64,000 bases of DNA from Brasilonema sp. UFV-L1 (GCF_012912105.1 NZ_QMEA01000004.1:62001-126000); one strand, 5' to 3'; shown: positions 26,346 through 37,659, counted from the first letter of the stretch. Numbers and translations: made by a program. The notes: generated by a model from the letters alone, not told the origin.

Positions 26346-28501
26346 TGAGATCTTCTCCCTCTTGGAGTCACATCAAAATCTGTCAGCACTCTCACACCGA
26401 GCACTGTTTCCTCAAAACTATCTCGTCCTTGAACCGTAAAACCTAACCGGAGATTAGGAAGGAATTTAAAATCGTAAAAAAGTTCTAACACGTCTGGGTT
26501 ATCTCCACGACGCAAGCTTTCGTTTGTTAAACCACGTCCGTAAGCTAAACCCAAGCGGTCATCTGGGGTAAACAAATCCAAAAAGCTGAGTCCTAATGAG
26601 TAGGTATCTGCCCCTTTGCCTAAATCGCGGTTTTCGTAGCGCCCATAACGTCCAAAAATACCTAATTTCAAGTTGGGAACAAAAACTTCAGCATTCAGAC
26701 CGTATGCTTCTTCGCGATCATCTTTTTGGGGTCCAAAGATTGTGCCTTCTGTATTCCTAGCAATCCCAAAGCTTTCAGGGAAACTATCACGAATACCAGC
26801 ATCGCGATCGCTCGCATAAGTTCCACGAATAATCGCATTTCCGTAACGTACAGCGACTTCTCCGGCAAATCCGTCCAAAGTGAAGTCACTTATTTTATTG
26901 GACGACGAAAAAACTGCTGCTTTCGCTTCAATATTATCAGTCACACTCCAGTTCACAAGTAACCCAGCGCGAGAAGCTATTCCCGTTGCTGACAACGCCG
27001 GATTTGTCTGGAAAACCGAATTAAAAAATTGACTTGCGCCATCTTTGGCAAAGCTGTTCCGGTCAAAATAAGATGTCAAATCTATTTGACCCAAGACAAA
27101 ACGGAGATTAGGTACTCCTCCTATAGAAGTTGCCAGAAAAAGTTCGTTGATGTTCAAACCCTCTCCACGAGAGTCAACAAGAATGTTGTCTCCACTCACA
27201 AAATCTAAAGTTGCTCCAAACAACAGTTGCGGGCTGACTGGATAAACTCCTGCAACTCGTGCCCGTGCAGCAGCATCATCTCCTTGAGTGATGTAAACTC
27301 CTTGAATCTGTAAAGAAGGTTCTTGCAAAGCACTGCTTCTAATAATCGGGCGACTTCTATCCACTGGTTGTGGAGTATTTAATGCTGCTGCTGACAATGA
27401 CGGTGTTGAATCCGTGGGAATTGCGGGAGTTGCGGGAGCTTGGATTTGTGCAGTTGGTATTCCTTGGGGAACTGCTACCGACGAAACAGCTTGACAATTC
27501 AGGAGTTGGTTAGAACTTGAAGTGGAAGTTCCAAAGGCTGATGGAGATGTGACAACTTGGCAATTCAGGAGTTGATTGAAGGTTTGCGCAGGAGTGTTTG
27601 GAACTGATGACACCGTTGTCGTTTGGCAGTTTAAGACTTGATTAAAGGTTGGTGCTGCGGTACCTGAACCTGGTGACGACGATACAACTTGGCAGTTGAA
27701 AGACTGGTTAGAAGTTTGTGTTGCAGGAGCACTTGAAACTGATGATTCCGGTATTGATTGAGCATTGAGAAGTTGATTTGTTGCTCCCACACCATTCGTG
27801 TTATAAACCTGTGACTGTATTTCTGTTTGAGAGTTGATGGGTGGATTGAATGTTGGTGTAGGAGTTCCTGGAAGTGGTGGTAAAGGAGCTTGTTGTATTT
27901 GAGATTGAGAATTGAGAAGTTGGTTAAAAGTCGGTGTTGATGGTGCTGTAAACTCTTGCGTTGTTGTACTACCAAAAGTTCCTGGAAGTGGAGCGGTTTG
28001 AATACTCGGTTGTCCTAGACTTGTCGCTCCAGAAAATTGACGAATTTGTTCCTGGGCATTTTGTGCCATCACATTCGGACGAGGTGAAACCGATTTCGCT
28101 GGTGCTTTTGGAACTTTTCCAGGTGTTTTCTCTTGGAGAAAACCTCTTTCCAACTGTTTTATGTCATCTGCTGGTGTTTCCTGTCTACTTTGGAACGAAG
28201 GTTTTCCTCCAACTGCGACTGCTACGCCAGTGACTTCTCCTGAACTCAGGGGTGGTGGAGGGACTGTTTGGGACCTCGGTTTTTGTCGTTTGCTGGGCGC
28301 AGGTGACTTGGGGACTTGTAGTAATTCCCCTAACTGGGCATTGCTCGAGTGTTGAACATGTGGATTTTTTTGAGCCAAACATGCATTATTCACTGCCATG
28401 ATCCAAAAAATGGAGATTGAGGCAGTCTTAAGCAGAAGTAAAGCTCGTTTCCACTGTTTTGACAGAGTAAATTTATAACAATCCAATACTGTGAGCTCCA
28501 T
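26342..28501 (-). CDS. Outer-membrane beta-barrel protein with N-x-L-L-N-C-Q repeat region (cellulose operon)
   Basis: First gene of the cluster, 719 residues. A long signal peptide ends near NACLAQ (about residue 43). A disordered Pro/Ser/Gln-rich region follows, with seven degenerate units of FNQLLNCQ spaced 20-30 residues apart (about 191-338), of which four keep Cys. Residues about 395-710 show amphipathic beta-strands with aromatic girdles (LRFVLGQIDLTSYFDRNSF, GIFGRYGRYENRD, LGLAYGRGLTNESL) and end in LGVRVLTDFDV, consistent with a porin-like barrel. I infer it is the outer-membrane exit for cellulose, replacing the BcsC barrel. It could instead be a separate porin. The start is the only long option; no clear binding site is seen. 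Confidence 0.75.
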   Translation of the reverse strand: MELTVLDCYKFTLSKQWKRALLLLKTASISIFWIMAVNNACLAQKNPHVQHSSNAQLGELLQVPKSPAPSKRQKPRSQTVPPPPLSSGEVTGVAVAVGGKPSFQSRQETPADDIKQLERGFLQEKTPGKVPKAPAKSVSPRPNVMAQNAQEQIRQFSGATSLGQPSIQTAPLPGTFGSTTTQEFTAPSTPTFNQLLNSQSQIQQAPLPPLPGTPTPTFNPPINSQTEIQSQVYNTNGVGATNQLLNAQSIPESSVSSAPATQTSNQSFNCQVVSSSPGSGTAAPTFNQVLNCQTTTVSSVPNTPAQTFNQLLNCQVVTSPSAFGTSTSSSNQLLNCQAVSSVAVPQGIPTAQIQAPATPAIPTDSTPSLSAAALNTPQPVDRSRPIIRSSALQEPSLQIQGVYITQGDDAAARARVAGVYPVSPQLLFGATLDFVSGDNILVDSRGEGLNINELFLATSIGGVPNLRFVLGQIDLTSYFDRNSFAKDGASQFFNSVFQTNPALSATGIASRAGLLVNWSVTDNIEAKAAVFSSSNKISDFTLDGFAGEVAVRYGNAIIRGTYASDRDAGIRDSFPESFGIARNTEGTIFGPQKDDREEAYGLNAEVFVPNLKLGIFGRYGRYENRDLGKGADTYSLGLSFLDLFTPDDRLGLAYGRGLTNESLRRGDNPDVLELFYDFKFLPNLRLGFTVQGRDSFEETVLGVRVLTDFDVTPRGRRSQ

Positions 28502-28717
28502 TAGTCTAGCTGATAAACAACTAAAATTTTGTGTTAGTGAGATGTCGCCACTTTATCAAAAACTGTGGGTATTTTAACGAAAATCTGCAAATTTTTTGAT
28601 TGTTAATTTGCTTGGTCAAAAAGTGGTGAAACTTTTTCTTGTTTTGGTCTAAGTTTTCAAAAATAAGTGAGAATATAACCTATGTTGTTTTTCGTTGGTA
28701 TAAATACCTGATTTTCT

Positions 28718-29476
28718 ATGTTAAATCCAATTTTCAATCAAATTTGCCGAATTTTTTTCAGTTTATCGGCTAAAACCACCCTCACAGGTCTTTCTTTACT
28801 CCTCCTAACACTCAGTTCTGGCTGTAATCAAAAAGCACAAGAAAAAGTGCAACTAGAAATCACAAGCGTAGAACCCGCAGGGGGTAATGGCTTATACAAC
28901 GTCTCAGGCAGTACAAATTTACCTGATTCGAGCCTAATTGCAGTCGCAGCAGTGCGTTACTTAATCCCTATAGGAAGACAGCAAGCAGGAGTTTTAAACG
29001 ATGAAGCAAACAATAATCGCTCAATTCTCGCTCGCCAAATTGTTGAAGTTAAGCAGGGACAATGGCAGGCAAACCTTAATCTTTGGCAAGTAGCACCCGA
29101 TGGTCGTTTTCAGGAAGCTTGGCAAGCGTATCAAAAACAGATGAAACTGCGTCCAGATAGCAACGTCACATTTCTTGCGACCTTTGAGCGTGGTGAGCAG
29201 TTAAGGAAATCAAACTTGCAGCTTGAAGGTAAACAGCTTCGCTTTACCAACGAAGGTGAACTTTATCTACAAGCAAATCAAACTTCACCGATATCTTTAC
29301 CTGTGGGAAAAACAACACCTCCTCGTGAAAAACCACAAGAATTGAATTACATCTTGGGAAAGCCGTCTGTGATCCAGATCAAAACACCAGCTTTAAGTTC
29401 AAACACTTCGTTTTTGCGTTCAGCTAAATTCAGACAAACTAATGCACCCCTAAAACCTTCTGAATTTTTACGCTAA
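28718..29476 (+). CDS. Conserved cyanobacterial lipoprotein of unknown function
   Basis: The 252-residue protein has a lipoprotein signal (LSLLLLTLSSGC, Cys36) and a soluble beta-rich domain (VQLEITSVEPAGGNGLYNVS, then SLIAVAAVRYLIP). The C-terminus is Pro/Ser-rich. It is transcribed divergently from the cellulose operon across a 216-bp intergenic region, so shared regulation is possible but unproven. I know no function for this family. Confidence 0.7.
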   Translation: MLNPIFNQICRIFFSLSAKTTLTGLSLLLLTLSSGCNQKAQEKVQLEITSVEPAGGNGLYNVSGSTNLPDSSLIAVAAVRYLIPIGRQQAGVLNDEANNNRSILARQIVEVKQGQWQANLNLWQVAPDGRFQEAWQAYQKQMKLRPDSNVTFLATFERGEQLRKSNLQLEGKQLRFTNEGELYLQANQTSPISLPVGKTTPPREKPQELNYILGKPSVIQIKTPALSSNTSFLRSAKFRQTNAPLKPSEFLR

Positions 29477-29529
29477 TCAAAGATATTCGGACAAATCAAT
29501 ACACCCTTAAGACCTTATTAATCTTCCAC

Positions 29530-29627
29530 GCTGAAAAAGAGCGCCTGACTTTCTCAATAACTTGACTTCATAAGTGTTTGGAGAGTCATGAGTATATCCT
29601 AAGTCTATCTGGCGCTTTTTTTTCAGC
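29530..29627. terminator. Large-loop terminator after the lipoprotein gene
   Basis: GCTGAAAAAGAGCGCC (29530-29545) pairs with GGCGCTTTTTTTTCAGC (29611-29627) around a 65-base loop. The eight T on the plus strand suit termination of the lipoprotein message. The A run gives T on the opposite strand, so it could be bidirectional. Confidence 0.5.
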
Positions 29628-30378
29628 AATTATTTTTGGCTGTATAAGTAAGACCACTTTCTTTTAGATGTGTTTTTTATCGCTTTTTGCAATTTTGTAA
29701 ATCTGTTTACTAATTTCGCATGAAAGTGATGACTTAAGTCAAGTACTTTGTGTGTACCACCAATGAAATACAAAGAGAAATCATTAAATTTTTGGTAAAT
29801 TAGAAAACTTCCTTTGACATTAAATCTTTAGCTCACGAAAATACGTACTGAGTATAAAATTATTCACACCAAGACTGTCATTCATAACCTAAACTTTGAT
29901 TTTCCTAAATGACAAGAAATAATTTTACAAACCCTACTCAAACAAATGACAACTTAAACAAAGATCCTAATTTTAAATAAAAAATAAAAATTGCTTTACA
30001 AAAACTACTGACCATTCATAACAACAAACTTCAAAAGCAAAAGAAAGCTTTTTCCTTTGAAGTGTCTTACAGTCTTTAATCACTCTAGTCAGAGTAAAAA
30101 TAAAATCTTTATCGTCGCTTCGCTCCGTCAAGTGTAGGGTGTAGGGTGTCTCTATTCGCCTATACCCCGTTCAGCGTTCGGAGCAACCGGGTTTAAAACC
30201 CCACCGTCTTTTACGGTGTCCACAATTGGTTGGGGTTTGAATACCAATACATTTGATCCCTACACCCTGTTCAATTCGTGAAATTTTTCGCGCTTCACCC
30301 TAACATTTGCAACAATGATGCTATATTAGTAAGTCTAGTAGTGTGTTTATGTATTAATAGTCTTTTTTGGAACTGACT
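29628..30378. other. Spacer upstream of rpsT with a nested hairpin
   Basis: No protein gene is seen in this AT-rich stretch. At 30196-30238 AAACCCCA pairs with TGGGGTTT around an inner hairpin CACCGT/ACGGTG (30202-30207 with 30213-30218). It lies about 140 bases upstream of the S20 start and could be an rpsT leader element or a dispersed repeat. GTGTAGG is repeated at about 30131-30150. Confidence 0.45.
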
Positions 30379-30684
30379 GTGGCGAATACAAAGTCTGCTC
30401 TCAAGCGCGCCGAAATCGCAGAACGTAACCGACTGCGTAACAAATCTTATAAATCGGCAGTGAAGACCCTGATGAAAAAATACTTCGCTGCGGTAGAAGT
30501 ATATGCGGCGAGTCAAAGCCCGGAATCTAAGCAAGAAGTGCTTGCTCGGATGTCGGAGGCTTACAGCAAAATCGACAGAGCCGTTAAAAGGGGTGTACTT
30601 CATCCTAACAATGGAGCAAGGAAAAAGTCAAAATTGGCTCAAAGGCTCAAAGCACGTACACAACCAGCAGCAACTGCACAATAG
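30379..30684 (+). CDS. rpsT: 30S ribosomal protein S20
   Basis: From GTG 30379 the protein reads [18 protein letters not shown], the standard S20 N-terminus, and is 101 residues of mostly basic helix. A TTG at 30367 would add four residues not found in the family, so GTG is chosen. S20 binds 16S rRNA early in 30S assembly. It begins the housekeeping block with tatD and rpoBC1C2, an arrangement common in cyanobacteria. Confidence 0.95.
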   Translation: MANTKSALKRAEIAERNRLRNKSYKSAVKTLMKKYFAAVEVYAASQSPESKQEVLARMSEAYSKIDRAVKRGVLHPNNGARKKSKLAQRLKARTQPAATAQ

Positions 30685-30690
30685 TCGATA

Positions 30691-30734
30691 GTCTTTAGTC
30701 TTTGGAGCCTCCTTGTGGACTAAGGACTAAAGAC
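30691..30734. repeat. Inverted repeat in the rpsT-tatD spacer
   Basis: GTCTTTAGTC (30691-30700) and GACTAAAGAC (30725-30734) are exact complements around a 24-base loop. The words belong to the heptamer short tandem repeats found throughout this genome. It may weakly attenuate rpsT readthrough. Confidence 0.5.
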
Positions 30735-30754
30735 AAAAGACATAAGGATAAGGA

Positions 30755-31540
30755 ATGCAGCTCTTTGACACTCACGTTCACGTTAACTTTGACGTTTTCC
30801 ACTCAGATATAGAGGCAGTGCGATCGCGCTGGCAACAAGCAGGCGTCGTACATCTAGTACACTCGTGTGTAGAACCATCTGAGTTTAAGAGCATTCAAGC
30901 TCTGGCTCACCGTTTTCCCGAAATCAGCTTTGCTGTGGGGTTGCATCCTTTGGATGCAGCCAAATGGCATGCACAAACAGCAGATGAAATCGTTTATTTA
31001 GCTGGTTGTGACTCTAAAGTCGTAGCGATCGGGGAAACGGGGCTGGATTTTTACAAAGCAGAGAACGACGAGCAACAGCGCCAAGTCTTTGAGAGACAGC
31101 TTCTGATCGCCACTGAACTCAACAAACCCGTGATTATCCACTGTCGTGATGCAGCACGAGAAGTCAGAGAAATCCTGGAAAAATGGAAAAACCTCAAAGG
31201 AGAAAGTGTGCGGGGTGTCATGCACTGTTGGAGTGGAAGCCCAGAAGAAACACAATGGTTTGTAGATTTGGACTTCTACATCAGTTTTAGCGGAACAGTG
31301 ACATTTAAAAACGCGAAACAAATTCAAGAATCAGCCGCGATGGTGAGGAGCGATCGCTTGTTAATAGAAACAGATTGTCCTTTTTTATCACCAGTCCCAA
31401 AACGAGGCGAACGGCGTAACGAGCCTGCATACGTTTTCTACGTAGCCGAACAAGTAGCCAGATTACGGGGAGAAACGGTTGATGCGATCGCAACTCTCAC
31501 CACCCGAAATGCCTGTGAATTGTTTGGCATAACAATATAG
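30755..31540 (+). CDS. tatD: TatD-family metal-dependent hydrolase
   Basis: The 261-residue TIM-barrel protein shows all TatD metal motifs: DTHVHVNFD at the N-terminus, [20 protein letters not shown] and ETDCPFLSP. Family members are Mg-dependent deoxyribonucleases or D-tyrosyl-tRNA-linked quality-control enzymes; the exact cyanobacterial role is uncertain. It follows rpsT by 70 bp and is probably cotranscribed. The length is typical. Confidence 0.92.
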   Translation: MQLFDTHVHVNFDVFHSDIEAVRSRWQQAGVVHLVHSCVEPSEFKSIQALAHRFPEISFAVGLHPLDAAKWHAQTADEIVYLAGCDSKVVAIGETGLDFYKAENDEQQRQVFERQLLIATELNKPVIIHCRDAAREVREILEKWKNLKGESVRGVMHCWSGSPEETQWFVDLDFYISFSGTVTFKNAKQIQESAAMVRSDRLLIETDCPFLSPVPKRGERRNEPAYVFYVAEQVARLRGETVDAIATLTTRNACELFGITI

Positions 31541-32244
31541 AACATCTCCCCTAGTGCACAAACTCATCAAATAAAAAACTCAAACTCTAGGAGGACTAAA
31601 ATATGGTAATATTATTCCCTGCAAAACAGACTTGCATAAGCCATAATGGTTAAAGAAGCAACTATTGAATTTGACACTTGAGTAAAGCTAGCAAATTAAC
31701 CATCCTCGTATCTCTACAACCGGATGTTATTGTTTCATGACAACTCCAATTTTGTTGTCATGTCATCTAGACCTATTCTCTAAGCAGTAGTTTCATATTT
31801 TCCTTATAGAGAATTGTTAAACAAATTACCTTGTGAGCACCACCCACCAAAACCAGCCATCCATAAACAGAGCCGGCTCAGGGGATTATTCTCTCCTGAG
31901 CATAAGGATATTATTTCCAGAGTATAAACTCTCTCATTGAACGAGAGATAGTTCTGTACAAACCAAAACAGTTTGAAATTGCATAGGTGTAACGCGCTTT
32001 TTGAGGGAAAGTGAGGAAAACAAAACAAACAAACAAAAAGTTATACCATTTTATTTCGGTAAAGAAGTCAATAGCTGGTAGAAATTGGCAGCATTTCGTT
32101 CCACAATGGGTAATTACCCCCTTGTCAAAATCCATCTTTCCAGCTTTAATTGCTCCGTTTGCCCACACCCGTTCGTGAGTAGGCGGTGTAAAGAGAAGTT
32201 CCCACACACCATGAAGTAAAACTTAGGTTGACAAAGGTAGAGGC
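31541..32244. other. rpoB upstream region
   Basis: A 700-bp interval before rpoB. It contains a hairpin GCTCAGG/CCTGAGC (31876-31882 with 31895-31901) and the tiny ORF listed separately. The ORFs on the minus strand (31804-32028 and 31911-32207) look like chance. The rpoB promoter should lie here, but I cannot assign it. Confidence 0.4.
31603..31653 (+). other. Tiny ORF with a perfect Shine-Dalgarno
   Basis: AGGAGG (31589-31594) lies 8 bases before an ATG that opens a 16-codon frame (MVILFPAKQTCISHNG, stop). A second ATG at 31646 overlaps its end and opens 11 codons. The ribosome binding site is stronger than most in this window. It could be a leader peptide before rpoB or the stump of a lost gene. 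Confidence 0.3.
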
Positions 32245-35200
32245 ATGACAAACGAAACAATGATGGAACCCGCCTTTTTGTTGCCCGACTTGATAGAAAT
32301 CCAACGTTCCAGCTTTCGTTGGTTTCTAGAAGAAGGACTGATAGAAGAACTGAACTCCTTTAGTCCGATCACAGATTACACAGGTAAACTAGAGCTGCAC
32401 TTTTTGGGTCAAAATTACAGGCTCAAAGAGCCAAAGTACTGTGTAGACGAAGCAAAACGGCGGGATAGTACCTACGCGGTACAAATGTATGTCCCCACTC
32501 GTTTGATTAATAAAGAAACGGGAGAAATTAAAGAACAAGAAGTTTTTATTGGGGATCTGCCTCTGATGACTGACCGAGGCACGTTTATTATTAACGGTGC
32601 CGAGCGAGTGATTGTCAACCAGATTGTGCGATCACCAGGAGTGTACTACAAATCAGAAATTGACAAAAACGGGCGGCGTACCTATTCAGCGAGCTTAATT
32701 CCTAACCGAGGAGCTTGGCTGAAATTTGAAACAGACCGTAACGACTTGGTTTGGGTGCGTATTGACAAAACCCGCAAACTGTCAGCACAAGTCCTGCTAA
32801 AGGCTCTTGGGTTATCAGACAACGAAATCTTTGACGCTTTACGCCACCCAGAATACTTTCAAAAAACCATTGAAAAAGAAGGGCAATTTTCCGAAGAAGA
32901 AGCCCTGATGGAGTTGTATCGTAAACTCCGTCCTGGTGAACCGCCCACAGTGTTAGGAGGACAACAACTTCTCGACTCGCGCTTCTTCGACCCCAAACGC
33001 TACGATCTTGGTCGTGTTGGGCGTTATAAGCTCAACAAAAAACTGCGCTTGCAAGTGCCAGAAACAATGCGCGTCCTGACTCCTCAAGACATTTTGGCAG
33101 CAGTAGATTACCTGATAAACCTTGAGTTTGATATTGGTAACACGGATGACATCGACCATTTAGGCAACCGCCGAGTCAGAAGCGTAGGGGAATTGCTGCA
33201 AAACCAAGTACGAGTCGGTTTAAACCGCTTAGAACGTATTATTCGGGAAAGAATGACCGTATCTGATGCGGAAGTGCTGACCCCTGCTTCGTTGGTAAAC
33301 CCCAAGCCCTTGGTCGCAGCTATCAAAGAATTCTTTGGGTCTAGCCAATTGTCTCAGTTTATGGATCAGACAAATCCTCTGGCAGAACTGACCCACAAAC
33401 GCCGTTTATCAGCACTAGGTCCAGGAGGTCTAACCCGTGAACGTGCAGGTTTTGCAGTACGGGATATTCACCCATCTCACTACGGACGCATTTGCCCCGT
33501 GGAAACTCCAGAAGGTCCCAACGCGGGTTTGATTGGTTCTTTGGCAACTCATGCTCGTGTCAATCTGTACGGCTTCTTGGAAACCCCCTACCGACCAGTC
33601 GAAAACGGACGCGTGCGGTTTGACTTAGCACCCGTGTACATGACCGCAGATGAAGAAGATGATCTACGGGTTGCTGCTGGCGACTTGCCCGTTGATGAAA
33701 ATAGTGACATCATCGGGCCGCAAGTGACAGTACGTTATCGTCAGGAATTCTCGACAACCACGCCAGAGCAAGTGGACTATGTGGCAGTTTCACCTGTACA
33801 AATTGTATCTGTTGCTACTAGCATGATTCCATTTTTGGAACATGATGACGCGAACCGCGCCCTGATGGGATCGAACATGCAACGGCAAGCAGTCCCCTTA
33901 TTGAAACCAGAGCGTCCTTTGGTAGGAACAGGTTTAGAAGCTCAAGCAGCAAGAGACTCAGGTATGGTGGTTGTATCGCGTACCGACGGAGATGTGACAT
34001 ACGTAGATGCAACAGAAATTCGTGTGCGTCCACGGACACTTCCCTCAGCAGACGGAAACAAATCCAATCCGGCAGAAATTAGATACCCCATTTCTAAGTA
34101 CCATCGCTCCAACCAAGATACCTGTCTCAACCAAAAACCTTTGGTGTACATGAATGAGCGTGTAGTCGCTGGTCAAGTGCTGGCGGATGGTTCTTCCACC
34201 GAAGGAGGCGAACTCGCACTGGGGCAAAATATCGTCGTCGCCTACATGCCTTGGGAAGGGTACAACTACGAAGACGCAATTTTGATTTCGGAACGGCTGG
34301 TACAGGATGATATTTACACCTCAATTCACATTGAAAAATATGAAATTGAGGCAAGACAAACAAAGCTGGGACCAGAAGAAATTACCAGAGAAATTCCCAA
34401 CGTAGGGGAAGACGCCTTACGCCAGTTGGATGAACAAGGAATTATTCGCATTGGGGCGTGGGTAGAATCTGGGGACATCCTCGTCGGAAAAGTGACACCG
34501 AAAGGTGAATCTGACCAACCACCAGAAGAAAAGCTCTTACGGGCAATCTTTGGTGAAAAAGCACGGGATGTCAGAGACAACTCCCTGCGAGTGCCTAACG
34601 GTGAAAAAGGACGCGTCGTCGATGTGCGCTTGTTTACCCGTGAACAAGGTGATGAACTCCCACCAGGGGCAAACATGGTCGTCCGAGTCTATGTAGCGCA
34701 GAAGCGTAAAATCCAAGTTGGCGACAAAATGGCAGGACGTCACGGTAACAAAGGCATTATTTCCAAAATATTGCCATTAGAAGATATGCCGTACTTGCCA
34801 GATGGCTCACCAGTAGACATTGTTCTCAATCCTTTGGGCGTACCCAGCCGGATGAACGTTGGACAAGTGTTTGAGTGTTTATTGGGTTGGGCTGGTCATA
34901 ACCTAGGAGTGCGGTTCAAACTGACTCCCTTTGACGAAATGTATGGCGAAGAGTCATCCCGCAGCATTGTGCATGGCAAATTGCAAGAAGCACGAGATGA
35001 AACAGGTAGAAACTGGGTCTTTAACCCAGATGATCCTGGAAAAATCATGGTGTACGACGGTCGCACCGGAGAACCCTTTGACCGAGCAGTCACCGTCGGT
35101 GTGGCGTATATGCTGAAACTGGTTCACCTGGTTGACGACAAGATCCACGCCCGTTCCACAGGTCCATACTCGCTAGTCACGCAACAGCCCTTGGGTGGTA

Positions 35201-35571
35201 AAGCACAACAAGGTGGTCAGCGGTTCGGTGAAATGGAAGTGTGGGCGTTGGAAGCCTTTGGTGCAGCTTACACCTTGCAGGAATTACTCACCGTCAAATC
35301 AGACGATATGCAAGGACGCAATGAAGCCCTCAATGCGATCGTCAAAGGCAAAGCAATCCCTCGACCTGGAACACCAGAATCCTTTAAAGTGTTAATGCGA
35401 GAACTGCAATCGCTAGGCTTAGATATTGCCGTGCATAAAGTAGAGACGCAGACAGACGGTAGTTCTTTGGATGTCGAAGTCGATTTGATGGTAGACCAAG
35501 GAAATCGCCGTACTCCCCCACGTCCAACTTATGAATCCTTGTCACGCGAGTCAATGGAAGACGAGGAATAA
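32245..35571 (+). CDS. rpoB: RNA polymerase beta subunit
   Basis: The 1108-residue protein has the cyanobacterial N-terminus ([19 protein letters not shown]), the core beta motifs ([20 protein letters not shown], the rifampicin-region [25 protein letters not shown]) and C-terminal [19 protein letters not shown]. It forms the catalytic core with RpoC1 and RpoC2. AGAGG lies just upstream of the ATG. The transcript probably continues into rpoC1 154 bp downstream. Confidence 0.98.
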   Translation: MTNETMMEPAFLLPDLIEIQRSSFRWFLEEGLIEELNSFSPITDYTGKLELHFLGQNYRLKEPKYCVDEAKRRDSTYAVQMYVPTRLINKETGEIKEQEVFIGDLPLMTDRGTFIINGAERVIVNQIVRSPGVYYKSEIDKNGRRTYSASLIPNRGAWLKFETDRNDLVWVRIDKTRKLSAQVLLKALGLSDNEIFDALRHPEYFQKTIEKEGQFSEEEALMELYRKLRPGEPPTVLGGQQLLDSRFFDPKRYDLGRVGRYKLNKKLRLQVPETMRVLTPQDILAAVDYLINLEFDIGNTDDIDHLGNRRVRSVGELLQNQVRVGLNRLERIIRERMTVSDAEVLTPASLVNPKPLVAAIKEFFGSSQLSQFMDQTNPLAELTHKRRLSALGPGGLTRERAGFAVRDIHPSHYGRICPVETPEGPNAGLIGSLATHARVNLYGFLETPYRPVENGRVRFDLAPVYMTADEEDDLRVAAGDLPVDENSDIIGPQVTVRYRQEFSTTTPEQVDYVAVSPVQIVSVATSMIPFLEHDDANRALMGSNMQRQAVPLLKPERPLVGTGLEAQAARDSGMVVVSRTDGDVTYVDATEIRVRPRTLPSADGNKSNPAEIRYPISKYHRSNQDTCLNQKPLVYMNERVVAGQVLADGSSTEGGELALGQNIVVAYMPWEGYNYEDAILISERLVQDDIYTSIHIEKYEIEARQTKLGPEEITREIPNVGEDALRQLDEQGIIRIGAWVESGDILVGKVTPKGESDQPPEEKLLRAIFGEKARDVRDNSLRVPNGEKGRVVDVRLFTREQGDELPPGANMVVRVYVAQKRKIQVGDKMAGRHGNKGIISKILPLEDMPYLPDGSPVDIVLNPLGVPSRMNVGQVFECLLGWAGHNLGVRFKLTPFDEMYGEESSRSIVHGKLQEARDETGRNWVFNPDDPGKIMVYDGRTGEPFDRAVTVGVAYMLKLVHLVDDKIHARSTGPYSLVTQQPLGGKAQQGGQRFGEMEVWALEAFGAAYTLQELLTVKSDDMQGRNEALNAIVKGKAIPRPGTPESFKVLMRELQSLGLDIAVHKVETQTDGSSLDVEVDLMVDQGNRRTPPRPTYESLSRESMEDEE

Positions 35572-35586
35572 ACAAAACAGTACACA

Positions 35587-35631
35587 GTTATCAGTTATTT
35601 AGTACACAACTAATAGCTGGTAACTGATAAC
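35587..35631. repeat. Inverted repeat in the rpoB-rpoC1 spacer
   Basis: GTTATCAGTTA (35587-35597) and TAACTGATAAC (35621-35631) are exact complements with a 23-base loop. The same word occurs near 3280, so this is a dispersed short repeat. If transcribed, it forms a stable hairpin between two essential cotranscribed genes. Confidence 0.6.
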
Positions 35632-35725
35632 TCACTACTGACAACCGAATACTCACACTAAACTCACGGGGTTGATAACCCGTGTTCCAACAGAAGTCAT
35701 AACTTACTAAACAGTTTAGACAAAG

Positions 35726-37603
35726 ATGAGAGCAGCCCAGAATAATCAGTTTGACTACGTTAAAATCGGCTTGGCATCACCAGAACGTATTCGGATCTGG
35801 GGTGAGAGAACTTTACCAAATGGTCAGGTTGTTGGTGAAGTTACAAAGCCAGAAACTATAAATTACCGTACTTTAAAACCGGAGATGGATGGCTTGTTCT
35901 GCGAGCGCATCTTTGGTCCGGCTAAAGATTGGGAATGCCATTGTGGTAAGTATAAGAGAGTTCGTCACAGAGGAATTGTGTGTGAGCGCTGTGGCGTAGA
36001 AGTGACTGAATCACGAGTGCGCCGCCATCGCATGGGTTACATTAAACTCGCCGCACCTGTCGCTCACGTTTGGTACCTCAAAGGCATTCCCAGCTATATC
36101 TCCATCCTGCTAGATATGCCCTTACGGGATGTGGAGCAAATCGTTTATTTCAATTCCTATGTTGTTCTTAGTCCCGGCAATGCTGAAACTTTAACTTACA
36201 AACAGTTACTGAGTGAAGACCAGTGGCTGGAAATCGAAGACCAAATTTATAGCGAGGATTCTACACTTCAAGGGGTAGAGGTTGGTATTGGTGCAGAAGC
36301 CTTGTTGCGATTACTCGCCGATATCCACTTAGAAGAAGAAGCTGAATCCTTGCGGGAAGAAATTGGTACCGCCAAAGGTCAAAAGCGGGCAAAGCTCATT
36401 AAACGGCTACGGGTGATTGACAACTTCATCGCCACTGGTTCTAAGCCTGAGTGGATGGTTATGGCTGTGATTCCTGTCATTCCCCCAGACTTGCGTCCGA
36501 TGGTACAACTCGACGGTGGACGGTTTGCGACGAGCGATTTGAATGATTTATATCGCCGAGTCATTAACCGCAACAACCGTTTGGCACGCCTGCAAGAAAT
36601 TTTGGCTCCTGAAATTATTGTTCGTAACGAAAAGCGGATGCTGCAAGAAGCAGTGGACGCTTTGATTGACAATGGTCGTCGGGGACGCACGGTTGTAGGA
36701 GCAAACAATCGACCACTGAAATCTTTGTCCGACATCATCGAAGGTAAACAAGGACGTTTCCGGCAAAACTTGCTCGGTAAACGAGTTGACTACTCCGGAC
36801 GTTCTGTAATTGTTGTCGGACCAAAGCTTCACATCCACCAGTGCGGGTTACCACGAGAAATGGCGATTGAGCTATTTCAACCATTTGTCATCAATCGGCT
36901 GATTCGTAGCGGAATGGTGAATAATATCAAAGCTGCGAAAAAGTTGATATCTCGTTCTGATCCAAGTGTTTGGGATGTCCTAGAAGAAGTGATTGAAGGA
37001 CACCCTGTTCTACTTAACCGTGCGCCAACGCTGCACCGTTTAGGTATTCAAGCTTTCGAGCCAATCTTAGTAGAAGGAAGAGCAATTCAGCTACACCCAC
37101 TCGTTTGTCCAGCATTTAACGCTGACTTCGACGGTGACCAAATGGCGGTACACGTACCTTTGTCTTTGGAATCTCAAGCAGAAGCACGGTTACTCATGCT
37201 GGCGTCTAATAACATTTTGTCACCAGCAACTGGTAGACCAATTATTACACCCAGCCAAGACATGGTGTTAGGGGCGTATTACTTAACAGCAGAAAACCCC
37301 AATGCGACAAAAGGCGCAGGGCGGTACTTTACTTCTCTTGATGATGTCATCATAGCTTACGAGCAGAAACAAGTTGAGCTACATGCCTATATCTACGTGC
37401 GATATGACGGTGAAGTAGAGACAAGTGAACCAGATACAGAACCTGTTGAAGTCACACCCAATGACGATGGTAGCCGGACTTTGCTATATAAGTTCCGTCG
37501 AATCAGAGAAGATGCTCAGGGAAATATGATTTCCCAGTATATACGGACAACAGCAGGTCGCGTTATTTACAATAAAGCAATTCAAGAAGCGATCGCTAGT
37601 TAA
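35726..37603 (+). CDS. rpoC1: RNA polymerase gamma subunit (N-terminal part of beta')
   Basis: The 625-residue protein corresponds to the N-terminal beta' segment, split off in all cyanobacteria. It carries the zinc-binding cluster ([13 protein letters not shown], then [16 protein letters not shown]) and the catalytic Mg-binding [12 protein letters not shown]. The split from rpoC2 identifies the window as cyanobacterial. The 174-bp gap to rpoC2 is larger than usual because of repeats. Confidence 0.98.
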   Translation: MRAAQNNQFDYVKIGLASPERIRIWGERTLPNGQVVGEVTKPETINYRTLKPEMDGLFCERIFGPAKDWECHCGKYKRVRHRGIVCERCGVEVTESRVRRHRMGYIKLAAPVAHVWYLKGIPSYISILLDMPLRDVEQIVYFNSYVVLSPGNAETLTYKQLLSEDQWLEIEDQIYSEDSTLQGVEVGIGAEALLRLLADIHLEEEAESLREEIGTAKGQKRAKLIKRLRVIDNFIATGSKPEWMVMAVIPVIPPDLRPMVQLDGGRFATSDLNDLYRRVINRNNRLARLQEILAPEIIVRNEKRMLQEAVDALIDNGRRGRTVVGANNRPLKSLSDIIEGKQGRFRQNLLGKRVDYSGRSVIVVGPKLHIHQCGLPREMAIELFQPFVINRLIRSGMVNNIKAAKKLISRSDPSVWDVLEEVIEGHPVLLNRAPTLHRLGIQAFEPILVEGRAIQLHPLVCPAFNADFDGDQMAVHVPLSLESQAEARLLMLASNNILSPATGRPIITPSQDMVLGAYYLTAENPNATKGAGRYFTSLDDVIIAYEQKQVELHAYIYVRYDGEVETSEPDTEPVEVTPNDDGSRTLLYKFRRIREDAQGNMISQYIRTTAGRVIYNKAIQEAIAS

Positions 37604-37659
37604 CTGCTACGTAGACTCAAGAGTCAGAAAGTCCAAAATGATAACAAGTTTTTGACTAA

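Noticed and set aside
27631-27975. 114-codon alternative-frame ORF inside the barrel protein gene
   Set aside because: Gln/His-rich translation is the shifted reading of the repeat region of the real gene.
34326-34676. Long minus-strand ORFs inside rpoB (and similar ones in rpoC1, rpoC2, bcsB)
   Set aside because: They are antisense shadows of strongly conserved genes, without their own start signals.
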